A stretch of DNA of 64,000 nucleotides from Brevundimonas aurantiaca. Its GTDB lineage: Bacteria; Pseudomonadota; Alphaproteobacteria; Caulobacterales; Caulobacteraceae. Positions 34,179-42,455 of the stretch are shown here, piece after piece. Positions within the stretch are counted from its first letter, which is position 1, and each line of letters starts with the position of its first letter. A model generated the notes under the pieces. It saw only the letters and a list, made by a program, of their open reading frames with translations. It made no database searches and was not told where the DNA came from. The DNA lies in assembly GCF_014199955.1 (NCBI RefSeq), contig NZ_JACHOQ010000002.1, forward strand, positions 496,001-560,000. The letters are read 5' to 3'. Made by a program: the position numbers and the translations under genes.

Positions 34179-36065
34179 ATGAACAGAATCGTCGCCGCCG
34201 TCGTCGCGGCCGTACTGGCGGCTACGCCCGCCGCGGTCGCCGCCCAGGACTATGGCCGGTACAGCGATGCGGCCGCCCAGACCGAACTGTCCCGCATCGC
34301 CGATGTGCAGATGGCGGTCATGATGCCGATGCGCGACGGAGTCGGACTGGCCACCAACATCTATCGGCCCAAGAACGCCCAGGGACCCCTGCCGACCGTC
34401 TTCATCCGCACTCCCTATAATGAGCTGGCCTATAACCCCCGCACCACCCGCAGCGCCCTGACCTGGGTCAGCCGCGGCTATGCCCTGGTCATTCAGAACG
34501 AGCGGGGGCGCTATTTCTCGGGCGGGGACTATCAGATCCTGGGCTATCCCCAGACCGACGGCTATGACGCCCTGAGCTGGATCGCGGCTCAGCCCTGGTC
34601 GAACGGCAAGGTCGGCACCCTGGGCTGCTCGTCTTCGGCCGAATGGCAGCTGGCGCTGGCGGCCCAGAACCATCCCGCCCATGCGGCCATGGTCCCCCAG
34701 GCGTCGGGCGCGGGAATCGGCAAGGTCGGGCGGTTCCAGGAACAGGGCAACTGGTACACCGGCGGCGTGCCGCGCAATCTTTTCTTCGTCTGGCTGTACG
34801 GTGTCGACAATCCGCTTCGCGCCCAGATCCCGGCGGAGACGGACCAGGAGACCCGCGCCCGCATCGTCCGCTACAACGACTTGGACGCCAAGAAGCCCGA
34901 GGTGAACTGGCCCAGCCAGATCCGCCATCTGCCGGTCAACGAGATGCTGAAGGACCTGGGCGAGCCCCCCGCGACCTTCGAGGAACTGATCGCCCGCACG
35001 CCCGCCGATCCGGCCTGGCGCGAGGGCGGCCTCTATCACGACGACATGGGCTGGGGCGTGCCGGCCCTGTGGTTCAACAGCTGGTACGACGTCTCCATCG
35101 GGCCGAACATGGAGCTGTTCAATCACGCTCGCTCGACCACCCAGGACCGCGAGGCGGCCGAGAACCAGTATGTGGTGGTGGGGCCGAACACTCACTGCGC
35201 CTTCGCCGGGCTGAAGGCCGGTTTCCGCTCGGGCGATCGCGACCTGGGCGACGCCAGTTTCGACGCGGACGGCCTGGTCCTGGCCTGGTTCGACCGTTGG
35301 CTGAAGGGCGAGCGCCGCGCCTTCCCCGACAGCACGCCGCACGTCCAATATTTCAACATGGGCCAGAACGAATGGCGCACCGCCGCCCAGTGGCCGCCGG
35401 CCGGCGTCCAGACCGTGCGGATGTATCTGCGATCCGGCGGGGCGGCCAACAGTCTGAACGGCGACGGCCGGCTGAGCCCCGAGGCGCCGCCGGCGGGCGA
35501 ACAGGCCGACCGCTATCGCTATGATCCGATGAACCCGGTCCAGACCATCGGCGGCGGCGACTGCTGCAACGGCGGGCTGGTCACGGCCGGCGCCTTTGAC
35601 CAGCGTCAGATCGAGGCGCGCGACGACGTGCTGGTCTATACCTCGGACCCGCTGACCGAGCCGATGCAGGTGACGGGCTTCGTCGATGCGGTGCTGAAGG
35701 TGTCGTCATCGGCGCCCGACACCGACTTCGCGGTCAAGCTGGTGGATGTGGCGCCGGACGGGACGGCCTATATCCTGGGCGACACCATCATGCGGGCCCG
35801 CTATCGCACCGGCTACGACCGGCCCACGCCCCTGACGCCCGGCCAGATCGCGACGGTGCAGCCCACGCCGATCACCATCAGCAACACCTTCCAGCCGGGC
35901 CACCGCATCCGGGTCGAGGTGACCAGCTCCAACTTCCCGAAATTCGTCCGCAATCTGAACACCGGCGGGCCGAACGAAAGCGAGACCCAGGGCCGGGTCG
36001 CCGACAACGCCCTGCATCACGCCGGAGACGACGCCTCCTACATCGACCTGCCCGTCCTGAAATAG
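34179..36065 (+). CDS. CocE/NonD (X-Pro dipeptidyl-peptidase-like) hydrolase
   Basis: A 628-residue secreted hydrolase. The signal peptide (about 1-22, ending AVAAQ) is followed by an alpha/beta-hydrolase domain with MPMRDGVGLATNIYRP, RGYALVIQNERGRYFSGG, DGYDALSWIAAQPWSNGKVG and nucleophile GCSSSAEWQ. The C-terminal jelly roll has VTGFVDAVLKVSSSAPDTDFAVKLVDV and GHRIRVEVTSSNFPKF. Members cleave Pro-dipeptides, cocaine or glutaryl-cephalosporins; the substrate is unknown here. TGGAGGGGC lies before ATG 34179. Confidence 0.92.
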   Translation: MNRIVAAVVAAVLAATPAAVAAQDYGRYSDAAAQTELSRIADVQMAVMMPMRDGVGLATNIYRPKNAQGPLPTVFIRTPYNELAYNPRTTRSALTWVSRGYALVIQNERGRYFSGGDYQILGYPQTDGYDALSWIAAQPWSNGKVGTLGCSSSAEWQLALAAQNHPAHAAMVPQASGAGIGKVGRFQEQGNWYTGGVPRNLFFVWLYGVDNPLRAQIPAETDQETRARIVRYNDLDAKKPEVNWPSQIRHLPVNEMLKDLGEPPATFEELIARTPADPAWREGGLYHDDMGWGVPALWFNSWYDVSIGPNMELFNHARSTTQDREAAENQYVVVGPNTHCAFAGLKAGFRSGDRDLGDASFDADGLVLAWFDRWLKGERRAFPDSTPHVQYFNMGQNEWRTAAQWPPAGVQTVRMYLRSGGAANSLNGDGRLSPEAPPAGEQADRYRYDPMNPVQTIGGGDCCNGGLVTAGAFDQRQIEARDDVLVYTSDPLTEPMQVTGFVDAVLKVSSSAPDTDFAVKLVDVAPDGTAYILGDTIMRARYRTGYDRPTPLTPGQIATVQPTPITISNTFQPGHRIRVEVTSSNFPKFVRNLNTGGPNESETQGRVADNALHHAGDDASYIDLPVLK

Positions 36066-36140
36066 GGCGACGGGGCGGAAGCGGCTGGCCTGAACCGCTT
36101 CCGCCTTGCTAGGCTGGCTGCAATCATAAGGGGAGACGGA

Positions 36141-37091
36141 ATGACGGCTGCGTTGACGCTGGAAAGCGTGAGCAAGCGGTACGGCGGTTTCGACGCCGTG
36201 CGCGACCTGAGCTTCGAAGTGCCCAAGGGCTCGATCTGCGGCTTTCTGGGGCCGAACGGGGCGGGCAAGACCTCAACCCTGCGGATGATCCTGGGGCTGC
36301 AACCGGCGACCTCGGGCCGGATCGACATCCTGGGCGCGCCGGACGGGCGGCTGGTCCGCGACCGGATCGGCTTCCTGCCTGAGGAGCGCGGTCTCTACAA
36401 GAAGATGACCCCGGTGGAGGCCATCGCCTTCTTCGGCGCCCTGAAGGGCCTCCCCTCCCACGAAGGCAAGAAGCGCGCGAGGCAGTTGCTGGAGCAGCAG
36501 GGCCTGGGCGCGGCGCAGAAGAAGAAGATGAAGGAGTTGTCCAAGGGGATGGCTCAGAAGGTTCAGTTGATCGCCGCCGTGGTGCACCGGCCCGAGTTCG
36601 TCATCCTGGACGAGCCCTTCTCAGGCCTCGATCCGATGAACCAGCAGGGGCTGGAGGAGATGATCCGCGGCCTGGCGGCGGACGGGGCGACGGTCCTGTT
36701 CTCGACCCATGTGATGCAGCATGCCGAACGGCTGTGCGACAAGGTGGTGCTGCTGGCCAAGGGGCGTAAGGCGTTCGAAGGCACGGTCGAGGAGGCCAAG
36801 GCCACCTCCCCCCGCGTCCTGGACCTGGAAGGCGCCATCTCGCCCGAGGCGGCCGGCGCCCTGCCCGGCGTGGCGGGGGTCGAGACCCTGTCCGATCAGG
36901 ACGGGGTGCGCCGACTGAAGATCGTGCTGGCGGCCGGCGCGGGGGGCCAAGACACGCTGAAGGCCGCCTTCCTGAGCGGGCTGGACGTCCGGGGCTTCGC
37001 CCTGAAGGAACCGACCCTGCATGACGCCTTCATCGGCCTGACCGGCGACAATCCCGATCAACCCGCCGTCCGCGCGGAGGCGGTCCAATGA
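36141..37091 (+). CDS. ABC transporter ATP-binding protein, NatA type
   Basis: A 316-residue ATPase: Walker A GPNGAGKTST, EERGLYKKMTPVEAIAFFGALKG (typical NatA), signature LSKGMAQKVQLIAAV, Walker B FVILDEPFSGLDP and H-loop FSTHVM. The C-terminal ~90 residues are the DUF4162 domain. NatAB pairs are implicated in sodium or drug export. The stop overlaps the next ATG by four bases (ATGA), so the two form a unit. Confidence 0.92.
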   Translation: MTAALTLESVSKRYGGFDAVRDLSFEVPKGSICGFLGPNGAGKTSTLRMILGLQPATSGRIDILGAPDGRLVRDRIGFLPEERGLYKKMTPVEAIAFFGALKGLPSHEGKKRARQLLEQQGLGAAQKKKMKELSKGMAQKVQLIAAVVHRPEFVILDEPFSGLDPMNQQGLEEMIRGLAADGATVLFSTHVMQHAERLCDKVVLLAKGRKAFEGTVEEAKATSPRVLDLEGAISPEAAGALPGVAGVETLSDQDGVRRLKIVLAAGAGGQDTLKAAFLSGLDVRGFALKEPTLHDAFIGLTGDNPDQPAVRAEAVQ

Positions 37092-38449
37092 AACGCACCC
37101 TGCTGATCGCCCGCCGCGAATATGTCGCCTACGCCAAGACCGTGGGCTTTTGGCTGTCGCTTCTGGCCTTTCCGATGTTCGCCGTCCTGGGCGGGGGCAT
37201 CCCCCTGCTGATCCGCTCGGCGGAACCGATCAAGGTAGTGACGGTGATCGAGGACGGTCCGGCGGCGACCGGCCTGGCCGCCGAGGTGCGCGCCGCCCTT
37301 CAGGAAGAGAAGGACCGTCTGGCGGAGCGGGTGCAGGAAGCAGCCCAGAAGGGCCAGGCCGCGGCCGGCCGCGCCGCCGCCTCCATCAGCGGTCCGAAGA
37401 TGCGGCTGATCGACGCCCCGCCCGCCCTCACCGTCGCGGCGCCCGGCGCCGCACGTGAGGCGGCCTTGCGCGAGGTGCTGGACAAGGATGCGTCCAAGGA
37501 CCGGCGCGTGGACGCCGTGGTCTTCTTGAGCCGCGTCGACGGCAAGCCCCAGGCCCAGGTCTGGACCGCGCGGGCCATGGACAATGACGTCGCCGACTTC
37601 GTCCGCAACGCCCTGCGGACCGGCTACCGGGACCAGGCCCTGACCGCTGCAGGCGTCGCCCCGTCCCTGGTCGAGCAGATCGAATCCTTCAAGCCCGAGG
37701 TGAAGGCCTTTTCGCCAAACGCCGCCAGCGGGGGCGAGGTGTCGATGCGTGATCGAATTCCGGCCTTCATCGGCCTGGGCGCCGGCTTCCTGCTGTGGTC
37801 GCTGGTGATCACCGGCGCCTCCATCCTGCTGAACAGCGTGATGGAGGAGAAGTCGAACAAGATTCTGGAGGTGCTGCTGTCCTCGGCCTCCGCCTCGGAA
37901 ATCCTGACGGGCAAGGTTCTGGGGGTGGCGATGCTGACCTTGACGGTGCTGGCGGTCTGGGCGGGAATCGGAACCTCGGTGCTGACGTCGGCCTCGCCCG
38001 ATACGGCGGCGACGATCGGCCAGGTGCTGTTGGACGGCGGCCTGGTCTTCTATTTCATCGCCTATATGGTCGGCGGCTATCTGATGTACGCCGTGCTGTT
38101 CGCGGCCATCGGCGCCTTCTGCGAGACGCCGCGCGACGCCCAGACCCTGATGGGGCCGATCATGATGATCCTGGTCGTGCCGATCCTGGTCATGCAGATG
38201 GCCCTGACCAGCCCTGATGCGCCGGTGGTGAAGGTCCTGTCGTGGATACCCTTCTTCACCCCCTTCCTGATGAGCGCGCGGGCGCCCAGCGATCCGCCCC
38301 TGATCGAGGTCGTTCTGACCTTGATCGGCATGTTCGCCACCGCCGCCCTGATGGTCTGGATCGCTGGCCGCGCCTTCCGCGCCGGCGCCCTGTCAGACGT
38401 GAAGCTGAGCTGGAAGACGTTCGGACGGGCGGTGACGGGACGGGGATGA
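37088..38449 (+). CDS. ABC transporter permease, NatB type
   Basis: A 453-residue membrane protein has one N-terminal helix (about 20-40), a large periplasmic domain (about 45-225), then five to six helices (about 230-435), the NatB/ABC2_membrane_3 layout. SVMEEKSNKILEVLLSSASASEILTGKVLG is the conserved cytosolic motif. It works with the ATPase encoded immediately upstream. A strong terminator follows. Confidence 0.9.
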   Translation: MKRTLLIARREYVAYAKTVGFWLSLLAFPMFAVLGGGIPLLIRSAEPIKVVTVIEDGPAATGLAAEVRAALQEEKDRLAERVQEAAQKGQAAAGRAAASISGPKMRLIDAPPALTVAAPGAAREAALREVLDKDASKDRRVDAVVFLSRVDGKPQAQVWTARAMDNDVADFVRNALRTGYRDQALTAAGVAPSLVEQIESFKPEVKAFSPNAASGGEVSMRDRIPAFIGLGAGFLLWSLVITGASILLNSVMEEKSNKILEVLLSSASASEILTGKVLGVAMLTLTVLAVWAGIGTSVLTSASPDTAATIGQVLLDGGLVFYFIAYMVGGYLMYAVLFAAIGAFCETPRDAQTLMGPIMMILVVPILVMQMALTSPDAPVVKVLSWIPFFTPFLMSARAPSDPPLIEVVLTLIGMFATAALMVWIAGRAFRAGALSDVKLSWKTFGRAVTGRG

Positions 38450-38492
38450 GGCGCCGCCTCCTCTCCGCCTCGCACCACGGAGGCGACAAGAA

Positions 38493-38526
38493 AAAGGCCG
38501 CTTCCCGAGGGAAGCGGCCTTTGATC
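38493..38526. terminator. Bidirectional terminator between natB-like gene and rpsU
   Basis: AAAGGCCGCTTCCC-GA-GGGAAGCGGCCTTT is a perfect 14-bp stem (38493-38522) flanked by an A run on one side and TTTGATCTTT on the other. It serves two convergent genes. Confidence 0.9.
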
Positions 38527-38561
38527 TTTCGGCCTACGCCTGAGCCCTTTCGGGCTGAGCC

Positions 38562-38804
38562 TTAGCGGCCGCCGGGGACGCGCGGCTTGGGCGCAGGCAG
38601 CAGGCCTTCGCGTTGGGCGCGCTTGCGGGCCAGCTTGCGGGCGCGACGGACGGCCTCGGCCTTTTGGCGGGCGCGCTTTTCCGAAGGCTTTTCGTAGTGC
38701 ACGTGGCGCTTCATTTCACGGAAGCTGCCTTCGCGCTGCATCTTCTTCTTGAGGGCTTTCTGCGCTTGATCGACGTTGTTGTCGCGGACGAAAATCTGAA
38801 CCAG
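38562..38804 (-). CDS. rpsU: 30S ribosomal protein S21, apparent CTG start
   Basis: S21 binds the 3' end region of 16S rRNA and helps initiation. The product (80 residues) reads [20 protein letters not shown] directly after the start, then [29 protein letters not shown], highly typical. No ATG, GTG or TTG precedes this in a suitable place. AAAGGAG lies 8 bases before a CTG at 38804, exactly where initiator Met is expected, so CTG appears to be the start codon. COQ9 is encoded divergently upstream, as in relatives. Confidence 0.92.
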   Translation of the reverse strand: MVQIFVRDNNVDQAQKALKKKMQREGSFREMKRHVHYEKPSEKRARQKAEAVRRARKLARKRAQREGLLPAPKPRVPGGR

Positions 38805-38992
38805 GGGTATCTCTCCTTTGGCCGCCCGCCGCGTCCTTTCGAAGGGAGACGGGCAGACAAATAAAATCCTCTCCCGGGAGCGAGGCTCTCGGATGAAGGC
38901 GGGCTGATACACGAGCCCGCCGCGTCTGTCCAGTTCGTCGCAACCATTCTTCCAGGCTCGAAACCCCGAAAAGACGGGCGTATGATCCGCCA

Positions 38993-39640
38993 ATGACACA
39001 GACCGACGATTGGGCCGATCAGACCGAACAGACCGTGCTGGACGCCGCCGTCGCCCGCGCCCCCGCCCTGGGCTGGAACGCCCGATTGGTCCGGGAGGCG
39101 TGCGAAGCCTGCGGCCTCTCGGTGGGGGATGAGGAACTGCTGCTGCCCAACGGCGCGCGGGATCTGGCGGCCCTGCTGTCGCGCCGCCACGACGCGCGCG
39201 CCCTGGAGGCCCTGGGCGCCGTCGATCCCAAGTCGCTGAAGATTCGCGAGCGAATCGCCCGCGCCGTGTCCGAACGGATGGAGGCCGGCGCCGCCGATCT
39301 GGAGGCGACGCGCCGCTGCGCCGCCTTCCTGGCCCTGCCGACCAACACCGATCTGGGGCTGAAGCTGGCGTGGGAGACGGCCGACCATCTGTGGCGCTGG
39401 GCTGGGGATGAATCGACCGACTGGAACCACTATTCGAAGCGGACCATCCTGTCGGGCATACTGATTCCCGCCCTGACGATGCGCTGGTTCGACGGCAGCG
39501 AGGCGGCGGAAGCCTTTGTCGCTCGCCGCATCGAAAACGTCATGGCCTTCGAAAAGTGGAAGGCTGGCAAGGATTTCGAGGCGCCGTTCCGCAAGGTGAC
39601 GGATGTGCTGAGTCGCATCCGTTATGGGGCGCGAGGTTAG
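38993..39640 (+). CDS. COQ9 family ubiquinone biosynthesis protein
   Basis: A 215-residue protein. The N-terminal TetR-like helical part is followed by the COQ9 core [30 protein letters not shown] and [25 protein letters not shown]9 binds lipids and presents ubiquinone precursors to COQ7-type hydroxylases. Together with ubiX at 31264 it shows aerobic ubiquinone synthesis. No strong ribosome site is visible before ATG 38993. Confidence 0.9.
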   Translation: MTQTDDWADQTEQTVLDAAVARAPALGWNARLVREACEACGLSVGDEELLLPNGARDLAALLSRRHDARALEALGAVDPKSLKIRERIARAVSERMEAGAADLEATRRCAAFLALPTNTDLGLKLAWETADHLWRWAGDESTDWNHYSKRTILSGILIPALTMRWFDGSEAAEAFVARRIENVMAFEKWKAGKDFEAPFRKVTDVLSRIRYGARG

Positions 39641-39667
39641 GCGCTCGTCTCGCCGCTTTCGCTCCTT

Positions 39668-39719
39668 TGTCGCTGCGCAGCGTTGCATTCGAGTGTCGCT
39701 GCGCAGCGTTGCATTCGAG
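39668..39719. repeat. Tandem duplication of a 26-bp palindromic unit
   Basis: Two identical 26-bp copies stand head to tail at 39668-39693 and 39694-39719. Each begins TGTCGCTGCGCAGCG and contains the perfect palindrome CGCTGCGCAGCG. It lies between COQ9 and the next gene. Confidence 0.9.
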
Positions 39720-39762
39720 ACGGGTGAGCGCCAGCTAAGCTTCAGTCCCAGGAGCGATGCGC

Positions 39763-40092
39763 ATGGCCGACGAGATTCTTCACACGACCGCCTTGAACGC
39801 GATCAACCAGAAGCTTGTGGCGGATGGGGAACGCCTGCCCGCTGTGAAGTTGAAGGACGGCAGCACGGTCCAGACCGGCACGGTCGCCACCATGTTGCTC
39901 AACATCGAACATTATAATCAGGGCGCACGGGGCGATGTGGAGCGCCAGTTGGAACTGGCCGTGCCCACACTGGCCAAGATCGGCCTGTTCGACCTGTTCA
40001 GCCCGCACGAATGGTGCGCCGGCGACAATCCGGGACGAGCCTTCGTCGGGCGACTGGCGCTGGCTCACATCGTCGACGAATCGGGTCGCTGA
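39763..40092 (+). CDS. Conserved-looking hypothetical protein
   Basis: A 109-residue soluble protein (ATG 39763; ATG 39757 two codons earlier has GGAG upstream and may be the true start). It has no signal peptide. LKDGSTVQTGTVATMLLNIEHYNQGARGDVERQLELAVPTLAKIGLFDLFSPHEW looks like a compact alpha/beta domain, with one cysteine. I do not recognise the family with certainty. Codon usage is native. Confidence 0.7.
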   Translation: MADEILHTTALNAINQKLVADGERLPAVKLKDGSTVQTGTVATMLLNIEHYNQGARGDVERQLELAVPTLAKIGLFDLFSPHEWCAGDNPGRAFVGRLALAHIVDESGR

Positions 40093-40116
40093 CCGAAGCG
40101 ATCGCCACAGACGGCC

Positions 40117-41199
40117 TCAGACCGTCCCCAACACCCGGTTCACATGGGCCATCTTGCGGCCCGGTCGAGCCTCGGCCTTGCCGTAGAGGTGCAGCCGTTC
40201 GTCGGCCTTGGCGGACAGGGCGCGCCATTGATCGACCTCGTCGCCCAGCAGATTCTTCATCTCGATCCGGGCATGGGCCGCCGTGGGGCCGAGGGGCCAG
40301 CCGGCCACCGCGCGGATATGCTGTTCGAACTGGTCACAGACGCAGCCGTCCTGAGTCCAGTGGCCGGTATTGTGGACGCGCGGGGCGATCTCATTGACCA
40401 GCAGAACGTCGTCTCCGAGGTCGAACAGCTCGACCCCGATCACGCCCACATAGTCCAGACCGTCCAGGATCGCCTCGGCGATGGCGCGGGCGCGCACCTG
40501 GGTCTTTTCGTCGACGGCCGCGGGGGCCAGGGTCGTGCGCAGCACCCCGCCCTCGTGCCGGTTCTCGCCCAGCGGATAGACCGCCATATGACCGTCCCAG
40601 TCGCGGGCGGCGATGACCGACAGTTCGCGCACGAAGGTCGCCCTGGCCTCCAGGATCGCCGGACGGCCGCCCAGGCTTTCCAGGGCGGCGGGCGCGTCCT
40701 CGATGGCGTGGATCCAGACCTGGCCCTTGCCGTCATAGCCTTCGCGCCGGGTCTTCAGCAGGGCGGGCAGGCCCAGCTCCGTCAGGCCGACGACCAGGTC
40801 GTCCAGCGTATCGACCACGGCGAAATCCACCGTCGGGGCGCCGACGGCGTTCAGGAAGGTCTTTTCGTCCACCCGATCCTGCGACACGCGAAGCGCGGTC
40901 GGCCCCGGCGCGACCAGGGCGCCGGCCTCGGCCAGCCGCTCGATGGAGGCGGCCGGCACATTCTCGAACTCGAAGGTCACGACGTCGGCGGCGCGGCCGA
41001 GCGCCGTGAGGGCCTCGGGATCGTCATAGGCGGCGACGATCTGGCTATGGGACACGCGGCCCGCAGGGCTGTTCGGTTCCGGATCCAGGATCACGACGTC
41101 GAAGCCAAGGCGCGAGGCGGCCTGGCTCAGCATCCGACCCAGCTGTCCTCCGCCGAGGATGCCGAGGGTGGAGCCTGGGGGAAGCGGAAGCTGGGGCAC
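40117..41199 (-). CDS. purK: 5-(carboxyamino)imidazole ribonucleotide synthase
   Basis: PurK is the ATP-grasp enzyme that carboxylates AIR to N5-CAIR in purine synthesis. The 360-residue product has TLGILGGGQLGRMLSQAASRLG, LKTRREGYDGKGQ, SVIAARDWDG, GVIGVELF and NEIAPRVHNTGHWTQDGC. The start is GTG 41199, next to the purE stop (no gap), so it is translated by coupling. It works with PurE encoded just upstream. Confidence 0.96.
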   Translation of the reverse strand: MPQLPLPPGSTLGILGGGQLGRMLSQAASRLGFDVVILDPEPNSPAGRVSHSQIVAAYDDPEALTALGRAADVVTFEFENVPAASIERLAEAGALVAPGPTALRVSQDRVDEKTFLNAVGAPTVDFAVVDTLDDLVVGLTELGLPALLKTRREGYDGKGQVWIHAIEDAPAALESLGGRPAILEARATFVRELSVIAARDWDGHMAVYPLGENRHEGGVLRTTLAPAAVDEKTQVRARAIAEAILDGLDYVGVIGVELFDLGDDVLLVNEIAPRVHNTGHWTQDGCVCDQFEQHIRAVAGWPLGPTAAHARIEMKNLLGDEVDQWRALSAKADERLHLYGKAEARPGRKMAHVNRVLGTV

Positions 41200-41691
41200 T
41201 CAGTCCTCGACGGTTTCGGCGACGGAATCGGTCAGGGCGGCGCGGAAGGCGGCGAGGCGCTGGGCCAGGGCTTCATCCGACAGGGCCAGGATCTGGGCAG
41301 CGAGGATGCCGGCGTTGGCGGCGCCCGCCTCGCCGATGGCCAGTGTGGCGACCGGCACGCCGGCCGGCATCTGCACGATCGACAGCAGACTATCCATGCC
41401 CTTCAGCGCCTTGGACTGAACCGGCACGCCCAGCACCGGCAGGTCCGTCATCGAGGCGGCCATGCCCGGCAGATGGGCGGCGCCCCCGGCTCCGGCGATA
41501 ATGACCTTGAAGCCTGCCGCCTTGGCGCCGGTGGAGAACTCGACCAGTCGCTGCGGGGTGCGGTGGGCGCTGACGACCTTGGCCGTCCAGGCGACGCCCA
41601 GCTGATCCAGCTTGTCGGCGGCCAGCTTCATCGTCGGCCAGTCCGAACGGCTGCCCATGATGATCGCCACCGGCGTTGCGGAAGTCGCCAT
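41200..41691 (-). CDS. purE: N5-CAIR mutase
   Basis: PurE shifts the carboxyl of N5-CAIR to give CAIR. The 163-residue protein has the class I signature [76 protein letters not shown]. The purEK order and tight spacing are standard. A GC-rich imperfect hairpin stands about 25-50 bases upstream of the ATG; its role is unknown. Confidence 0.96.
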   Translation of the reverse strand: MATSATPVAIIMGSRSDWPTMKLAADKLDQLGVAWTAKVVSAHRTPQRLVEFSTGAKAAGFKVIIAGAGGAAHLPGMAASMTDLPVLGVPVQSKALKGMDSLLSIVQMPAGVPVATLAIGEAGAANAGILAAQILALSDEALAQRLAAFRAALTDSVAETVED

Positions 41692-41869
41692 AGTTCAAGG
41701 CCCCTCACGGAAAGGCGCCCGTTACAGCACACGGGGCGCCGCCGCAACCGAACAGCGCCGGTTCATCGCGGGAATCCGCGCCGCGCCGCCTTCAATCTCT
41801 GCCGTCCAGCCTCTAACATCGACCTATCGCGCGTCCGTCTGAGTCGCGCCGCCGGAGCCTGCCTGCGCC

Positions 41870-42433
41870 GTGACCGACGTGGCCGAACACGACCTGACCG
41901 CCGAGATCGCGCGCCTGCGCGCCGAGCTGGACGCCTGGAAACAGCGCGCGGCGGCGGCCGAGGCGGCGGCCGATCACGACGTCCTGACCCCGGCCCTGAA
42001 CCGTCGAGGCTTCGTCGCCGCCCTACAAAGGGCCATGGCCTATTGCCAGCGGCATGAGGTGCCGGCAGTTCTGCTTTATCTGGATATGGATGGGTTCAAG
42101 GGGGTGAACGACCGCCTGGGTCACGCCGCCGGGGATGCGGCCCTGGTGGCCGTTGCGCGGATCATGATCGGCCATCTGCGGGAATCCGACGCCGTGGGCC
42201 GCCTGGGCGGTGACGAATTCGCCCTCTTGATGCTGAACGCCGGCCAGGAAGACGGGCGGGCCAAGGCGCGACAGCTGGCCGAGGCTCTGGAGACCGAAGG
42301 CTTCGTCTGGAACGGCGAACGCACCCCCCTGGGGGGCTCTTTCGGGGTCCGCGCCTGGGACGGCCATACGGACGCCGAGGTCTGGCTGACCGAGGCCGAC
42401 GCCGCCATGTGGGTGCGCAAGAAGGGGCGCTGA
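41870..42433 (+). CDS. GGDEF diguanylate cyclase with coiled-coil N-terminus
   Basis: A 187-residue cytoplasmic enzyme makes cyclic di-GMP. Residues 5-35 form a coiled coil (EIARLRAELDAWKQRAAAAEAAAD) likely used for dimerisation. The GGDEF domain follows: DVLTPALNRRGF, LYLDMDGFKGVNDRLGH and GRLGGDEFALL with the full A-site. RESD five residues before it is the allosteric I-site RxxD, so product inhibition is expected. The start is GTG 41870; no sensor domain is attached. Confidence 0.9.
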   Translation: MTDVAEHDLTAEIARLRAELDAWKQRAAAAEAAADHDVLTPALNRRGFVAALQRAMAYCQRHEVPAVLLYLDMDGFKGVNDRLGHAAGDAALVAVARIMIGHLRESDAVGRLGGDEFALLMLNAGQEDGRAKARQLAEALETEGFVWNGERTPLGGSFGVRAWDGHTDAEVWLTEADAAMWVRKKGR

Positions 42434-42455
42434 GGCCCCTTCCCCGCCTTCCGTC

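Noticed and set aside
40144..42057. 637-codon plus-strand open frame
   Set aside because: It is antisense to purK and purE, both certain genes; its composition is that of a shadow frame.
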